From: Pyrus communis
Lineage: Eukaryota; Streptophyta; Magnoliopsida; Rosales; Rosaceae
DNA: 64,000 bases
Direction: 5' to 3'
NCBI RefSeq assembly: GCF_963583255.1
Contig: NC_084815.1
Span: forward strand, 14,741,724-14,805,723
The first letter of the stretch is position 1. Each line of letters begins with the position of its first letter. Below are positions 55,608-64,000 of the stretch, piece after piece. Both the position numbers and the translations under genes were made by a program. The notes under the pieces are model-generated. The model saw only the letters and a list, made by a program, of their open reading frames with translations, had not been told where the DNA came from and ran no database searches.

Positions 55608-55780
55608 AAGTTATAGGAAAAAATGGAATTTAAAAAAAATATGAAACAAATTTTGTAAAATAAAAGTTATAGGAAAAAAAAATAGAATTTAAAAAAAAAA
55701 TGAAAAAAATAGAAGTTATAGGAAAAATTTTGTAAATAAAAAATAATAATAAAACTGTACAAAAAAACAAAAAAAAAAAA

Positions 55781-55828
55781 ATTCAAATGCAACGGCTAGC
55801 TGACGTCAGCTAGCCATTGCATTTGAAT
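55781..55828. repeat. Palindrome 2 around TGACGTCA
   Basis: A 48-bp palindrome without loop, one mismatched pair, centre agctgacgtcagct. It is a variant of palindrome 1, 420 bp away. Confidence 0.9.
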
Positions 55829-56020
55829 TTTAGCTTAGGCATTCCTGTCGGTTATAACTGACATGATTAATGTTTTTTCTGGCCAGCCCTTTGGCCCTTT
55901 CAAATTCCGTGGGGCCCTCTATTCCACGAGCCCTTTGGCGTAGCCCTCGGTTGGAGACTGTTTTCGGGCTATTTTCTGCCCTCTGGACCTTTTGGTTAGA
56001 GATGGCCTTATATATAATCT

Positions 56021-57711
56021 AGGGTAAAGTACAAAAAACTACCTCAACTATTGGTCTCAAGACACTTTCATACGTCATCTTTTTAAAATGACAATGTCAT
56101 ACCTCATCTTACGAATTTGTGTCAATGTCATACCTCCGTCAGTTTTTCTGTTAGTTTCTCTGTTAAGTGCTGATATGGCTCAATACGGGGGTGACTCACT
56201 AATCCAACTGGATTAAAATATAATTAAATATATTTTTTAATAGTTAAAAAGTAAAAAAAAAATTATATTAAATCTCTCTCCCCCTATCTCGCCTCTCTCT
56301 CTTCTCTGCATCCCCAAAACCCCTTCCCACCCGACCCCCCCCCCCCACCCCGTCCCCTTCCTACCCGTTCCCCCAACCTTCCTTCACCACCCTCTCTCTC
56401 CCCTCTCTCTTTCGCATCTCCCTCTTCTCTCCACCGTATTCTCCTTCCTCCCCCTTCTCTCTCTCGCCATGCCTAAAACCCCCCAAACCCACCTGGATTT
56501 TTTCATCCGCCCTCCTTTCTCGGATCTACCTGCAAGCTCCGACCCATTTCCCTCTCCCACTCCATTGCCCACCGCCGATCCGTCGTCGTTGCCGTCTCCG
56601 AAGCTGTCAAGGAGAAAGGGAAAGAGGGAGAACTGTCAAGGTAGGGCCGGCGAGGTTGCCGTCTTCCCCTAACCCAAACCCAGATCCCACCCCAAACTAG
56701 CCACTCCCATTCCTACCAAATGCCTCTCTTCTCTTCCTCCGCCGCTCTCTCTATTTCTAACCTACAAGCATGCATCAAAAACAAAGCACCCACCAATCCT
56801 GAGAACAAACCATTAACAAAAGTTCAAAAATCGATCTTCCAGTTTACCTCACTTTTCTAAGAAAATGGAACCTTCAGAATATCAAAAAAATTCATTTCCT
56901 TTCTCCCACATTTTCCGAGCAACCAAACAAAGCAAAACCATTCAATTTTTCCTTGGAAAAAAAAAACCCCAAGTTATATTCACAAGAGACTCGGCAGCGG
57001 TGGTGGGCGCAGGATTGCTACTACGTTTTGCTAGGCTTGAAGATGGTGTTGGGCTGCGGGAGCATAGGGAGGTGGCAGAGGCGGTCCTCAACTTTTGCAA
57101 ACCCGACGACGAAGTCGATTACTTGGTAATCATGGGGCGACAAGGCTGTCAAGGATTCGTAGAAGTATTCGAACCTATATGAGTAGTTTGGTAAGGAAAG
57201 GGAGGAGATCAATGGAGGGAGTGGGTACCCAAAGAGAGGTGAGGTTGGTGTGCCGGAGATCGGCGACTTCGATGTCATCAGTTAGAATGGGGAAGAAGGT
57301 GATGGTCGTTGGTGGATGGAGTTGACGATGAAGAGGAGAAAAGGGAGGGTGAGTGCGAGTTGCAGATGAGAGAAAGGTGAGTAGGGTTGTAGATGAGAGA
57401 AGGGAGAAAGGGGGTGGATGGGGAATAAGGGGGGTGGATCGGATTTGAGGAAGACGGGAGGGGAAAAGGGGGTGGGTCCCCATGTAAAAAAAATATTAAA
57501 TGATTTTAATTTTTTAGTTTTTAATTTTAATTAATTTTTTAATATTTTATTAATTTATTTAAGCCATGTCACTATTTAAGCCAAGTCATGTCAGTACTTA
57601 ACAGAGAAACTAACAGAAAAACTGACGGAGGTATGACATTGTCATTTTAAAAAGATGAGGTATGAAAGTGTCTTGAGACCAATAATTGAGATAGTTTTTT
57701 GTACTTTACCT
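56021..57711. mobile_element. Mutator-like element with long terminal repeats
   Basis: 1.69 kb. Inverted arms begin AGGGTAAAGTACAAAAAACT (left) and AGGTAAAGTACAAAAAACT (right, reversed), share 'ctcaagacactttcatac' and 'gtcagtttttctgttagttt', and run at least 125 bp; the left arm has about 32 extra bases from an internal repeat. Flanks tataatct and taaaatct (one change) suggest an 8-9 bp target duplication. The interior is C/T-rich on one side and G/A-rich on the other and holds uninterpreted ORFs (56469-56672, 56865-57182). No transposase. Confidence 0.65.
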
Positions 57712-57790
57712 TAAAATCTACTATGATTGACACGATCATACATGTGCTATAATTCTAATAACATATAGTTCGTTTTAACAACTTGGTATC

Positions 57791-58310
57791 ATTTATCAAA
57801 ACTTTAAAGACAGAGTAAGAAGGAGAATGACTATTTTAACCACATTTACTTATTATATTGTTGACAACCTTTCTAATAAAGGTAAACCCAAACTCAGCAT
57901 AATAGGAAGAGGATGCCATTGTTATGGTTTAAAAAACCCCGTTTGTGGTGATTTGTTTAGAGTGCTATAATCAAAGTTCCTTGTCACCAGTGTCTGGATA
58001 CTTCTTAAATCTATATTTGTTTTTTTCAAAATCTTAGTCACTAATTTGAATGAATTTGGTGCAATTTGCTCAGTTATTTTTGATGTCATCTTCGTTCTCT
58101 ATTGTGCGCAATTAGATCATCGAAAATCAAATTCTGCCTAAATTTGCGACATGTTTTGCATTTATTTAAAGGTTAAAGGTGGCAGGACGAACAACACTTT
58201 TTAAGCTCACTAATAAGTAAGGAAGAATATCATTAAATCGTAGTACTAAATGGCAAGTGTTGGCAATAGTTTTATTTAATTGTTTATGCACATTTTAACT
58301 GCGTTAAATT
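57791..58310. other. Unassigned sequence after the split LTR
   Basis: Possibly decayed copia interior; no readable domain. Confidence 0.3.
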
Positions 58311-58318
58311 TTGCCAAA

Positions 58319-58450
58319 ACGCAAGTGTCCTTTTATCATAGTGGTGAAAAAGTATTAAGCTTTTTATGATGGTGTGAGTTTAAACCCCGTCGTTAACTAA
58401 TCTAACATCTAATCTAACAAAATCTATCGTTTGATTAAAAAAATAAAAAA
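58319..58450 (+). mobile_element. Probable tRNA-derived SINE
   Basis: About 130 bp. An A-box-like 'tagtggtgaaaaagtatt' and a B-box-like 'gtgagtttaaaccccgtcg' are spaced as in tRNA-derived SINEs, and the end is A-rich. Direct flanks ttgccaaa (58311-58318 and 58451-58458). Confidence 0.5.
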
Positions 58451-58458
58451 TTGCCAAA

Positions 58459-61240
58459 GCATGTTAACTTTGTTGCCCCTTTGGCACCAATGGCAAGTGC
58501 TTTCGATGTTTGTTCATGTTTAAGTTGTGGTATTAAAAATTCTCTAATGAGATAGTTATTTTAGTTTTACCTTAATAAATAAATCATCCAAGAAATTAAA
58601 GATTTCTCTTTTTATTTTGGGTGCGCACATCCTTTTTTACGTTTTACACACATTTCTCAATTGGTCTCGGATCGAATAATTTCAAAATGATCACAAAACA
58701 GAAATTAACAGTGTGTATATAGAAAGTAAAAAAAAAAAAAGTATGAAAATAGTACCCCTCTTTATTTTCTCTCATAGCAGCAAGCAACCATGTGTGAACC
58801 TGTGAACAAAACTAAACGGCTCCACTACATTGAAAATTTCTTAACAAAAAAAACAAAGAGGTGGTACACTAAATACTAAATAGTCAGTTGAGATAGTACA
58901 AATAGCAGCACTGTCGAATTTCGAATATTCTAGTCTTGCACATGGAGAAAAAAAATTTTGAAAAATTTATCAGAAGATCTCTGAATTACATTTAACATCC
59001 CCCTCCAATTCCATAGCACAACCATACATTGGGTCTTTTATTTAACCACATGCAATATTGAACGTGGGGTCTGGCGAGCTGGCAGCTACGATGTGGAGCC
59101 AATGCCATCTAACCATTATCCACATGGATGGGACAGGACGGGGACACCATTATCGGTAAACTCGTTTTATGTAAATTAAGTTGCTCTATCAGAACTGAAG
59201 GTTTGTAACTCCAATATTAGAGCTTTCACTTCATATTCAATACTAGAATATTTTGATTTTGTGCTATTATTTGTACCATTTCAATTTACCGTCTACGACA
59301 TCGTCTCTCTAAATTCGAAAATACTGTTATTTTGTACTACCACGATTAACTATTTAGTGTATCATCTTTCTGATAGACGAGAGATGCACAAAGTGAGCAA
59401 GGCAATCAGCATTCATTTTCATTCTTATGTGAAAAAGTTATAACAAGAAAAAATTTGCATAGCTCAAATAAATAACCGGAAATAGAATTATTGCGATTCG
59501 AGTCACAATCAAGAGCGCAACCAGAAATTTACCCTCGGAGAATATAAAGTTTAATAAAGACTCACAGCATGTTGGCATGTGCGGGTTATAGTCTATAGCT
59601 GTTGAGTACCCCATCATGTTTGAGCTCATAAAAATCTGGTCTGCAAAAGAGCATGCAGAACTGCATAACAACGACGATGAAAGTCCGTTTTCACCAAAGC
59701 CAGAATATTAAAGGCCGGCAAATCGGGTGGGGAGAGAGCAGGAAGAAGATCACAACTTCAGTTCTGAATACAAGAAAGAAGGTATTGACACTTGAATCCA
59801 CAAAGCACACACATGCAGGCCCTCTACAAACAACTAGAAGCAGGACCTTTGGCGAGAATGAGTCTCACATTTATGAAATGAAAGACCTTGCATGGGCTTA
59901 TAAGAAGTTAGGCTACTCCCCATATTACCAATTGGTTTTATGATGGAATCTCAACTTTCTTCAATAACTACAATTGTTTTGTGTTTAAGGATTGGGCTTT
60001 CGGTCTTGAAACAGTAGTTTGATAAACCAGAATGACTTGAAGATTAGGAACTCAGTTAAAGAAAGAAGCAGCATGGAGAAAAACGAAATCTGCGTAGGAA
60101 CGTTGTTATGAAGCAAATAATTATGGCATACCTCATGCATCAATACCCTTAATTAGTGCCGCAGAACCACATCATGCTGATACCGCTACGCTTGTACACA
60201 AGCAGCAATTAGCAGGGGAGAAGTTTGAATTCTCTAGTTGCCCTGAATTTTGATAGCTATATTCAACCAGAATGTGTAGTACCTAAATACATTCAATTTT
60301 CTCATTGGGTTTCATCCAAACCATCACGTTTTGCCGTTTTGCCATGTTGCACAGCATCAAGAGTGTTTATAATGTGAGCAACTGCTCCAGGTGCCTCTTA
60401 ATCAGGAAGTGGCACGTCCAAAGCAAAATGCAAAAACAATACTATGAGAAAATCTACCTGATATGCTGCAACCGTGGTGCCTCCAGCATCGCCCCTTCTG
60501 CCTTCAACCAGTTCCCTTGCATCGAGGCTCCAAATTTCAAGCTTGTAAAGTTGGTGGAAGAGACCTTATTTTTCCTTTGAGCAACTTGCCTTCGTCATTT
60601 TTGACACCTTGTAACACATCCTTTACCAAGCAATTAAACAAACTAGTTTGAATTATAAGACAAAGAATAGAGCTAGAGAACAAAATCGTTGAGAAATTAA
60701 AAGGTCAAACCACAACACTGGAAACCAAAACCATATTTTCATCCTAAACCTTTTCAAAATTCCTGTAAACAGTGTCTTTGTGTTTAAACTCCAGATAGGC
60801 ATAGTCAGAAGCTGACATGCGTATTATAGAATCGACACTTCAGTATCAGAAAAAAAACACGCCGATCAGCCTGGTGAGGACTACATTTGTAGACATAAGA
60901 AGTATACAATACGAAGGAAACAGCTAAGAGGACACAAATAATGGTCAGATAAATGTTTGAACATCTGTGAATAGCCCAATCAGAAAGAACAAGGACATTG
61001 TCTACTTAAACCTTTATACAAATTATTACAGACATGAAAACAGGGTCATCTCACAAGCCAAGCAAATCAGAATCCGATAATATCATAATCTCCGCGGAAT
61101 GTATTCCCTCCGGCTGCAGGGCATGATCATAAAAAATGTAGAGAGAAACTGAAACTTGTCAATGAAGATTCAGTGCAAGGAAACAAAGAAAGGAGTAAAG
61201 ACTAAACAACTGTTGGAAACATCAATGATATAACTTGAAT
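58459..61240. other. Intergenic region left of the BTB gene
   Basis: No gene that I recognise. Open frames at 59653-59943 and 60305-60580 lack domain signatures; the first has a basic, gene-like composition but no start context or family. Could hold noncoding transcript or decayed gene. Confidence 0.35.
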
Positions 61241-61437
61241 TCATTAAATTCCTTGAATAAAATGATGTATAAAAGAATTGGTAAACTTGCTAATTAGCAC
61301 AGCAAAAGAATGATATACTTCACAAGCTACAAGACCATTTACAGACAAATCGAGCAACAAAATAATGTTACAACAAAAAGTGACTCATTCTGTATGTTTT
61401 TCTTTATCAATAATATCATCCCCTAATTCAATTGGGA
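61241..61437 (-). other. Likely 3' UTR of the BTB gene
   Basis: Immediately downstream of the stop codon on the minus strand, AT-rich. The sense strand offers polyadenylation-like hexamers (for example opposite tttatc/ttcattct near 61400), not decisive. Confidence 0.3.
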
Positions 61438-62859
61438 TCAAAAACCTCTAGCTGAATTCTGCCAGACCTCAACAGTTTGCTGATCCTTCCTGGTCATGAA
61501 CATCTTATTCCCTCCAAAAGCCATGTTCGTTATCCTCGAACCTCCCATATCCTTCATTCTCCCCATTAAATTCTTCCTAAAGAGCCTTTCCTCCTCCGTC
61601 CCATTTTTACTGCTTTTCTTAGAACCCACCACAACCTCTGACCATAGCTCTACATTCCCTCCCGTGCTACAAAATACTTGGCTTCCATGGCTTTCAATCT
61701 TGCACCCGGAACCTTCCTTCTTCCCGTTAACTACTTTCTTCGCTTCTCCAAGAGAAACCCATGGATTCTCCGCACCCATACTTCTCAAATCCGCAAAGAA
61801 CATCCCGCCTGTATTCACACCAACCTTGAATATTGATGATAAATTATCCGAAACTGTGACATCCGAAAAGCAATCAACTTTCTCTTGTATTTCCCAAACT
61901 ACATTGCCAGACCTTGTATCCCAAAATTTAATGTTACCCAAAACTCCTGAAGGTCCACTGTGAGACCCGGACGCCATCAACAGACCGTAGCCCGAAACCC
62001 AATTCAGTTTCGTGGCCGGTATTGCTGAGTTAATCTCGGCACCATAAATTTCGTAATGACCAATCTCATTAACAGGGCTCAAGCTATTCAGATCATATAT
62101 CATTATTGAATTCGAGTTCCTCCGAGCGGATTCGAAACTAGTAAAGAGAAACTCAGGCGACGACCCGATTGCTTGTACTGTTGACCCGGACCGAGTCACA
62201 TTCTCCCAATTCAGAGTCTCCTTAACAAACCCATTCTCAAGGTCGAGAATCTGGAGCCCAGAGAAGTCGGTGGCCCCCACCGCGGCCGTCCTCGGCGACA
62301 TCGCCAGCATAGAATCGACGGCGGTGAATTGGGTCAAAATCGTCGACTTTTTCCTCAGCGACCAATCAAAAGACGTGATTTTGCTGCCGTGAGCTACATG
62401 AACCGAGCCAAACGGCGTCGTGGCAATCGCCGACGGCGAGTCTCGGCCGTTCAAGGGCAAAATCAACGACTTTTCCAGGTTAAAAGCATCGAAATACGAT
62501 GGGTTCGACAGCGAATTCATCAGAAAGGTTTCGATGCCATAAAATTGGGATTCGAAAATTAGGTCCTGGAGGTCTAGGGATTTGGCCTTCGAGGGAAAAT
62601 TACCTGTTCGAAGAAGCGAGAGGAGGATGGAGAAGAGCTCCGGGTCGCGATCAATGAACGGCGGAGCCAGTTGAGCCGAGGCCGACTCCGCAATCCGGGA
62701 GAAGAGCGAGTCCGGCCCGGCGAGGTTTAGGGTTTGCTTGGTGGTCTGGAAGAGCTGGCCGCCGACGTCTATGGTGGCGAGGTTGGACTCCAACTTGGTA
62801 TGCTTAAACCCGTTTCTTGGAAGCACAGAATCGGCGGCAGGCGGCATGAACTTGAGCAT
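61438..62859 (-). CDS. BTB/POZ (T1-type) protein with WD40-like repeats
   Basis: 473 residues, intronless. Residues about 28-115 are a T1-type BTB domain: ATIDVGGQLFQTTKQTLN, then FIDRDPELFSILLSLLRTG, LIFESQFYGIETFL. Residues about 140-470 have a degraded WD40/YVTN-like beta-propeller pattern (IMIYDLNS 252-259; NIKFWDTRSG 309-318; NVELWSE 402-408; VEVWQNS 463-469). This is the layout of plant proteins like Arabidopsis At5g41330 and At3g09030. BTB proteins of this kind are thought to be substrate adaptors for CUL3 ubiquitin ligases; the substrate is unknown. The first ATG is used; a second in-frame ATG four codons on (MPPAADS) is possible. GC-rich 5' half; the plus-strand frames here are shadows. 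Appears intact. Confidence 0.9.
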   Translation of the reverse strand: MLKFMPPAADSVLPRNGFKHTKLESNLATIDVGGQLFQTTKQTLNLAGPDSLFSRIAESASAQLAPPFIDRDPELFSILLSLLRTGNFPSKAKSLDLQDLIFESQFYGIETFLMNSLSNPSYFDAFNLEKSLILPLNGRDSPSAIATTPFGSVHVAHGSKITSFDWSLRKKSTILTQFTAVDSMLAMSPRTAAVGATDFSGLQILDLENGFVKETLNWENVTRSGSTVQAIGSSPEFLFTSFESARRNSNSIMIYDLNSLSPVNEIGHYEIYGAEINSAIPATKLNWVSGYGLLMASGSHSGPSGVLGNIKFWDTRSGNVVWEIQEKVDCFSDVTVSDNLSSIFKVGVNTGGMFFADLRSMGAENPWVSLGEAKKVVNGKKEGSGCKIESHGSQVFCSTGGNVELWSEVVVGSKKSSKNGTEEERLFRKNLMGRMKDMGGSRITNMAFGGNKMFMTRKDQQTVEVWQNSARGF

Positions 62860-63060
62860 GTTTTCTTCCCGAATTGCCCCTCGAAACCCTTATTTCTCAA
62901 CGACCCAGAAGCAGAAATGGGCTGAGGAATAAAGGGTAGGTTCTGAAAGTGGAAAAGGGCGGCGGCGGTGGAGACTATGGAGGAGGTGGAATTGGTTGGT
63001 GGAGAAGTTGTGGGGGGGGAGGTTTGGTATTTAAGGGGTCCAACTTCTTTCTCTCTGTGT
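62860..63060 (-). promoter_or_regulatory. BTB gene leader and core promoter
   Basis: The sense strand has a pyrimidine-rich leader (opposite ggcggcggcggtggag near 62960) and a TATA-like cttaaatac at 63027-63035, about 170 bases before the start codon. Open frames across here are probably chance. Confidence 0.35.
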
Positions 63061-63515
63061 TTTGTGGTCAACCATGGGTGGTAGTAAAACTTCAAAAAAT
63101 AAAAAATAAAAAAAAATCCTAAATTCTTTTTTATTTCATATTTTATAATTTTTCACGTTTTCTGCGTGTCATTTTTAAGAAGTTTCCTGCTCGGGGTATC
63201 GAAGATTTGAAAGTCAAGGGTCAATGAAGAGAGGGAATCTCTGCGGCAGGCGTCGATTATGGGGGTAAATTGGTAATTTAAAGTACTTATTTTTGTAACA
63301 AAGGAAAACGGTTGTTGAAGCCGTCCAACTAGGACCATGTAGTAATGACTAATATCTTGTTTGGTTGGAAGTTTGAAGTATAAGTTAATAAATTAATTGT
63401 ATACTAGCATTTGTCTACGTATTTTGTGTGTATGAACATATTTTTCTAAAAAATGAGAAGGAGAGAGAGAGAGAGAGAAAGTGGGAGGAGTGGGAGTTTT
63501 TTTTTTTGTTTTTTT
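63061..63515. other. Upstream spacer of the BTB gene
   Basis: Presumed promoter DNA, AT-rich, with a GA microsatellite near 63460-63480. No gene. Confidence 0.35.
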
Positions 63516-63519
63516 TTTT

Positions 63520-64000
63520 AATATTAGAGATATTTTAACATTATATGTAGGTGAGACTTCAATAAAAAACAGTAAAATTTGGACCGATGAAATAACATTA
63601 TTTAATCGTTAACTTTCATGTCATTTAGTTTACAAATTTTATTTACAAATTTAGTCTCTCCAACATTACCCGTTTTATTCATAGTAATAAATTTTGTGGG
63701 ATCTGTCATGTAAGTATGTGGTGTAAAGTAGTGGCTTTGCTCTGGAAAGAGGAAAAGCATATGCTCCTCTCTAACTTGGTTTCTAGAACATTATTAATAT
63801 TAGAGGTATTTTAACATCACCTGTAAGTGAGATTTCAATAAAAAACAGTAAAATTTGGACCTATAAAATAACATTATTTAATCATCAACTTTCACGTCAT
63901 TTAGTTTACAAATTTTACTTACAAATTTAATCTCCCCAACATTACCCATTTTGTTCAGAGTAATAAATTTTGTGAGATCAGTCATGTAAGTATGTGGTGT
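63520..64000. repeat. Tandem repeat, period 276 bp
   Basis: 63520-63723 recurs at 63796-64000 with few changes (aatattagag-tattttaaca, caataaaaaacagtaaaatt, catttagtttacaaatttta, atgtaagtatgtggtgt). The second copy reaches the window edge, so the array may continue. Confidence 0.85.

Larger units (their letters stand above)
55166..56007 (+). mobile_element. PIF/Harbinger deletion derivative
   Basis: 842 bp, ends GGCCATCTCCAAC and (reversed) GGCCATCTCTAAC, flanked by TTA on both sides (55163-55165, 56008-56010). It has a ctataaatagggtgg box at 55419 and a short ORF start. Two palindromes centred on TGACGTCA lie inside. No transposase domain remains. Confidence 0.75.
55000..57790 (+). mobile_element. 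Copia LTR split by two DNA transposons
   Basis: Pieces 55000-55165, 56011-56020 and 57720-57780 together make about 240 bp with ends TGTTGTGCC and TTTTAACA, followed by ttggtatcatttatc, a decayed copia tRNA-Met primer site (usual TGGTATCAGAGC). The interruptions are a Harbinger derivative (55166-56007) and a MULE (56021-57711). No partner LTR was found; the following 57790-58300 may be decayed interior. Confidence 0.5.

Noticed and set aside
59653..60580. Possible gene left of the BTB gene
   Set aside because: No family signature, no splice-supported continuation; kept only as unassigned spacer.
61496..61963. 155-residue plus-strand ORF
   Set aside because: Antisense shadow of the BTB gene; no known motif.
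1..64000. Plastid, mitochondrial or viral insert
   Set aside because: No stretch recognised as organellar, pararetroviral or rDNA sequence by inspection; a search would be needed to exclude short pieces.

Overview
This is a plant nuclear window: AT-rich, retrotransposon-dominated, with sparse intron-poor genes. The repeat families (an Athila-type Ty3 element with a tRNA-Asp primer site, Tat-lineage deletion derivatives, a Ty1/copia family, hAT, Harbinger and Mutator MITEs, tRNA-derived SINEs) and the protein sequences point to a eudicot. From recall of similar repeats I favour a rosaceous tree of the apple/pear type; this is inference and no database was searched.

Only three genes look intact: a B3-domain protein (13824-14522, +), a CYP86A-type fatty-acid omega-hydroxylase (39022-40626, -) and a BTB/POZ protein with WD40-like repeats (61438-62859, -). 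All are single open frames without introns. Broken genes include a second B3 copy (37640-38135), a PPR fragment carried in a hAT element (51690-52301) and a decayed DUF1985/Ulp1-type transposon gene (2460-4520) that still shows a recognisable protease triad.

Layout. 1-6.1 kb: old LINE, LTR and MULE debris. 6.1-11 kb: a Tat-lineage deletion derivative with LTRs, primer site, an RNase H relic and an alternating 50/29-bp tandem array. 11-13.8 kb: duplicated AT-rich spacer, then the B3 gene. 15.4-32.5 kb: a decayed copia element on the minus strand, split by a young Athila-type element (17253-28068, target duplication CATCT) of abnormal structure: three LTR copies, one inverted, giving a palindrome of about 1.8 kb per arm, plus two primer sites. 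32.6-36.9 kb: a second Tat-type derivative with an antisense coiled-coil ORF. 37-41 kb: SINE, B3 pseudogene, CYP86A. 43.4-52.6 kb: two side-by-side hAT insertions into one target; the first holds a copia element with no coding pol, which itself holds a 2.2-kb solo LTR. 53-58.5 kb: a MULE MITE with perfect 9-bp target duplication, and a copia LTR split by a Harbinger derivative and a MULE. 61-63 kb: the BTB gene. The end of the window holds a 276-bp tandem repeat.

The genes do not form a pathway; they are islands among nested insertions. The most unusual structure is the palindromic triple-LTR Athila element. The best-resolved history is the nested hAT/copia/solo-LTR locus, where each layer has its own target-site duplication.
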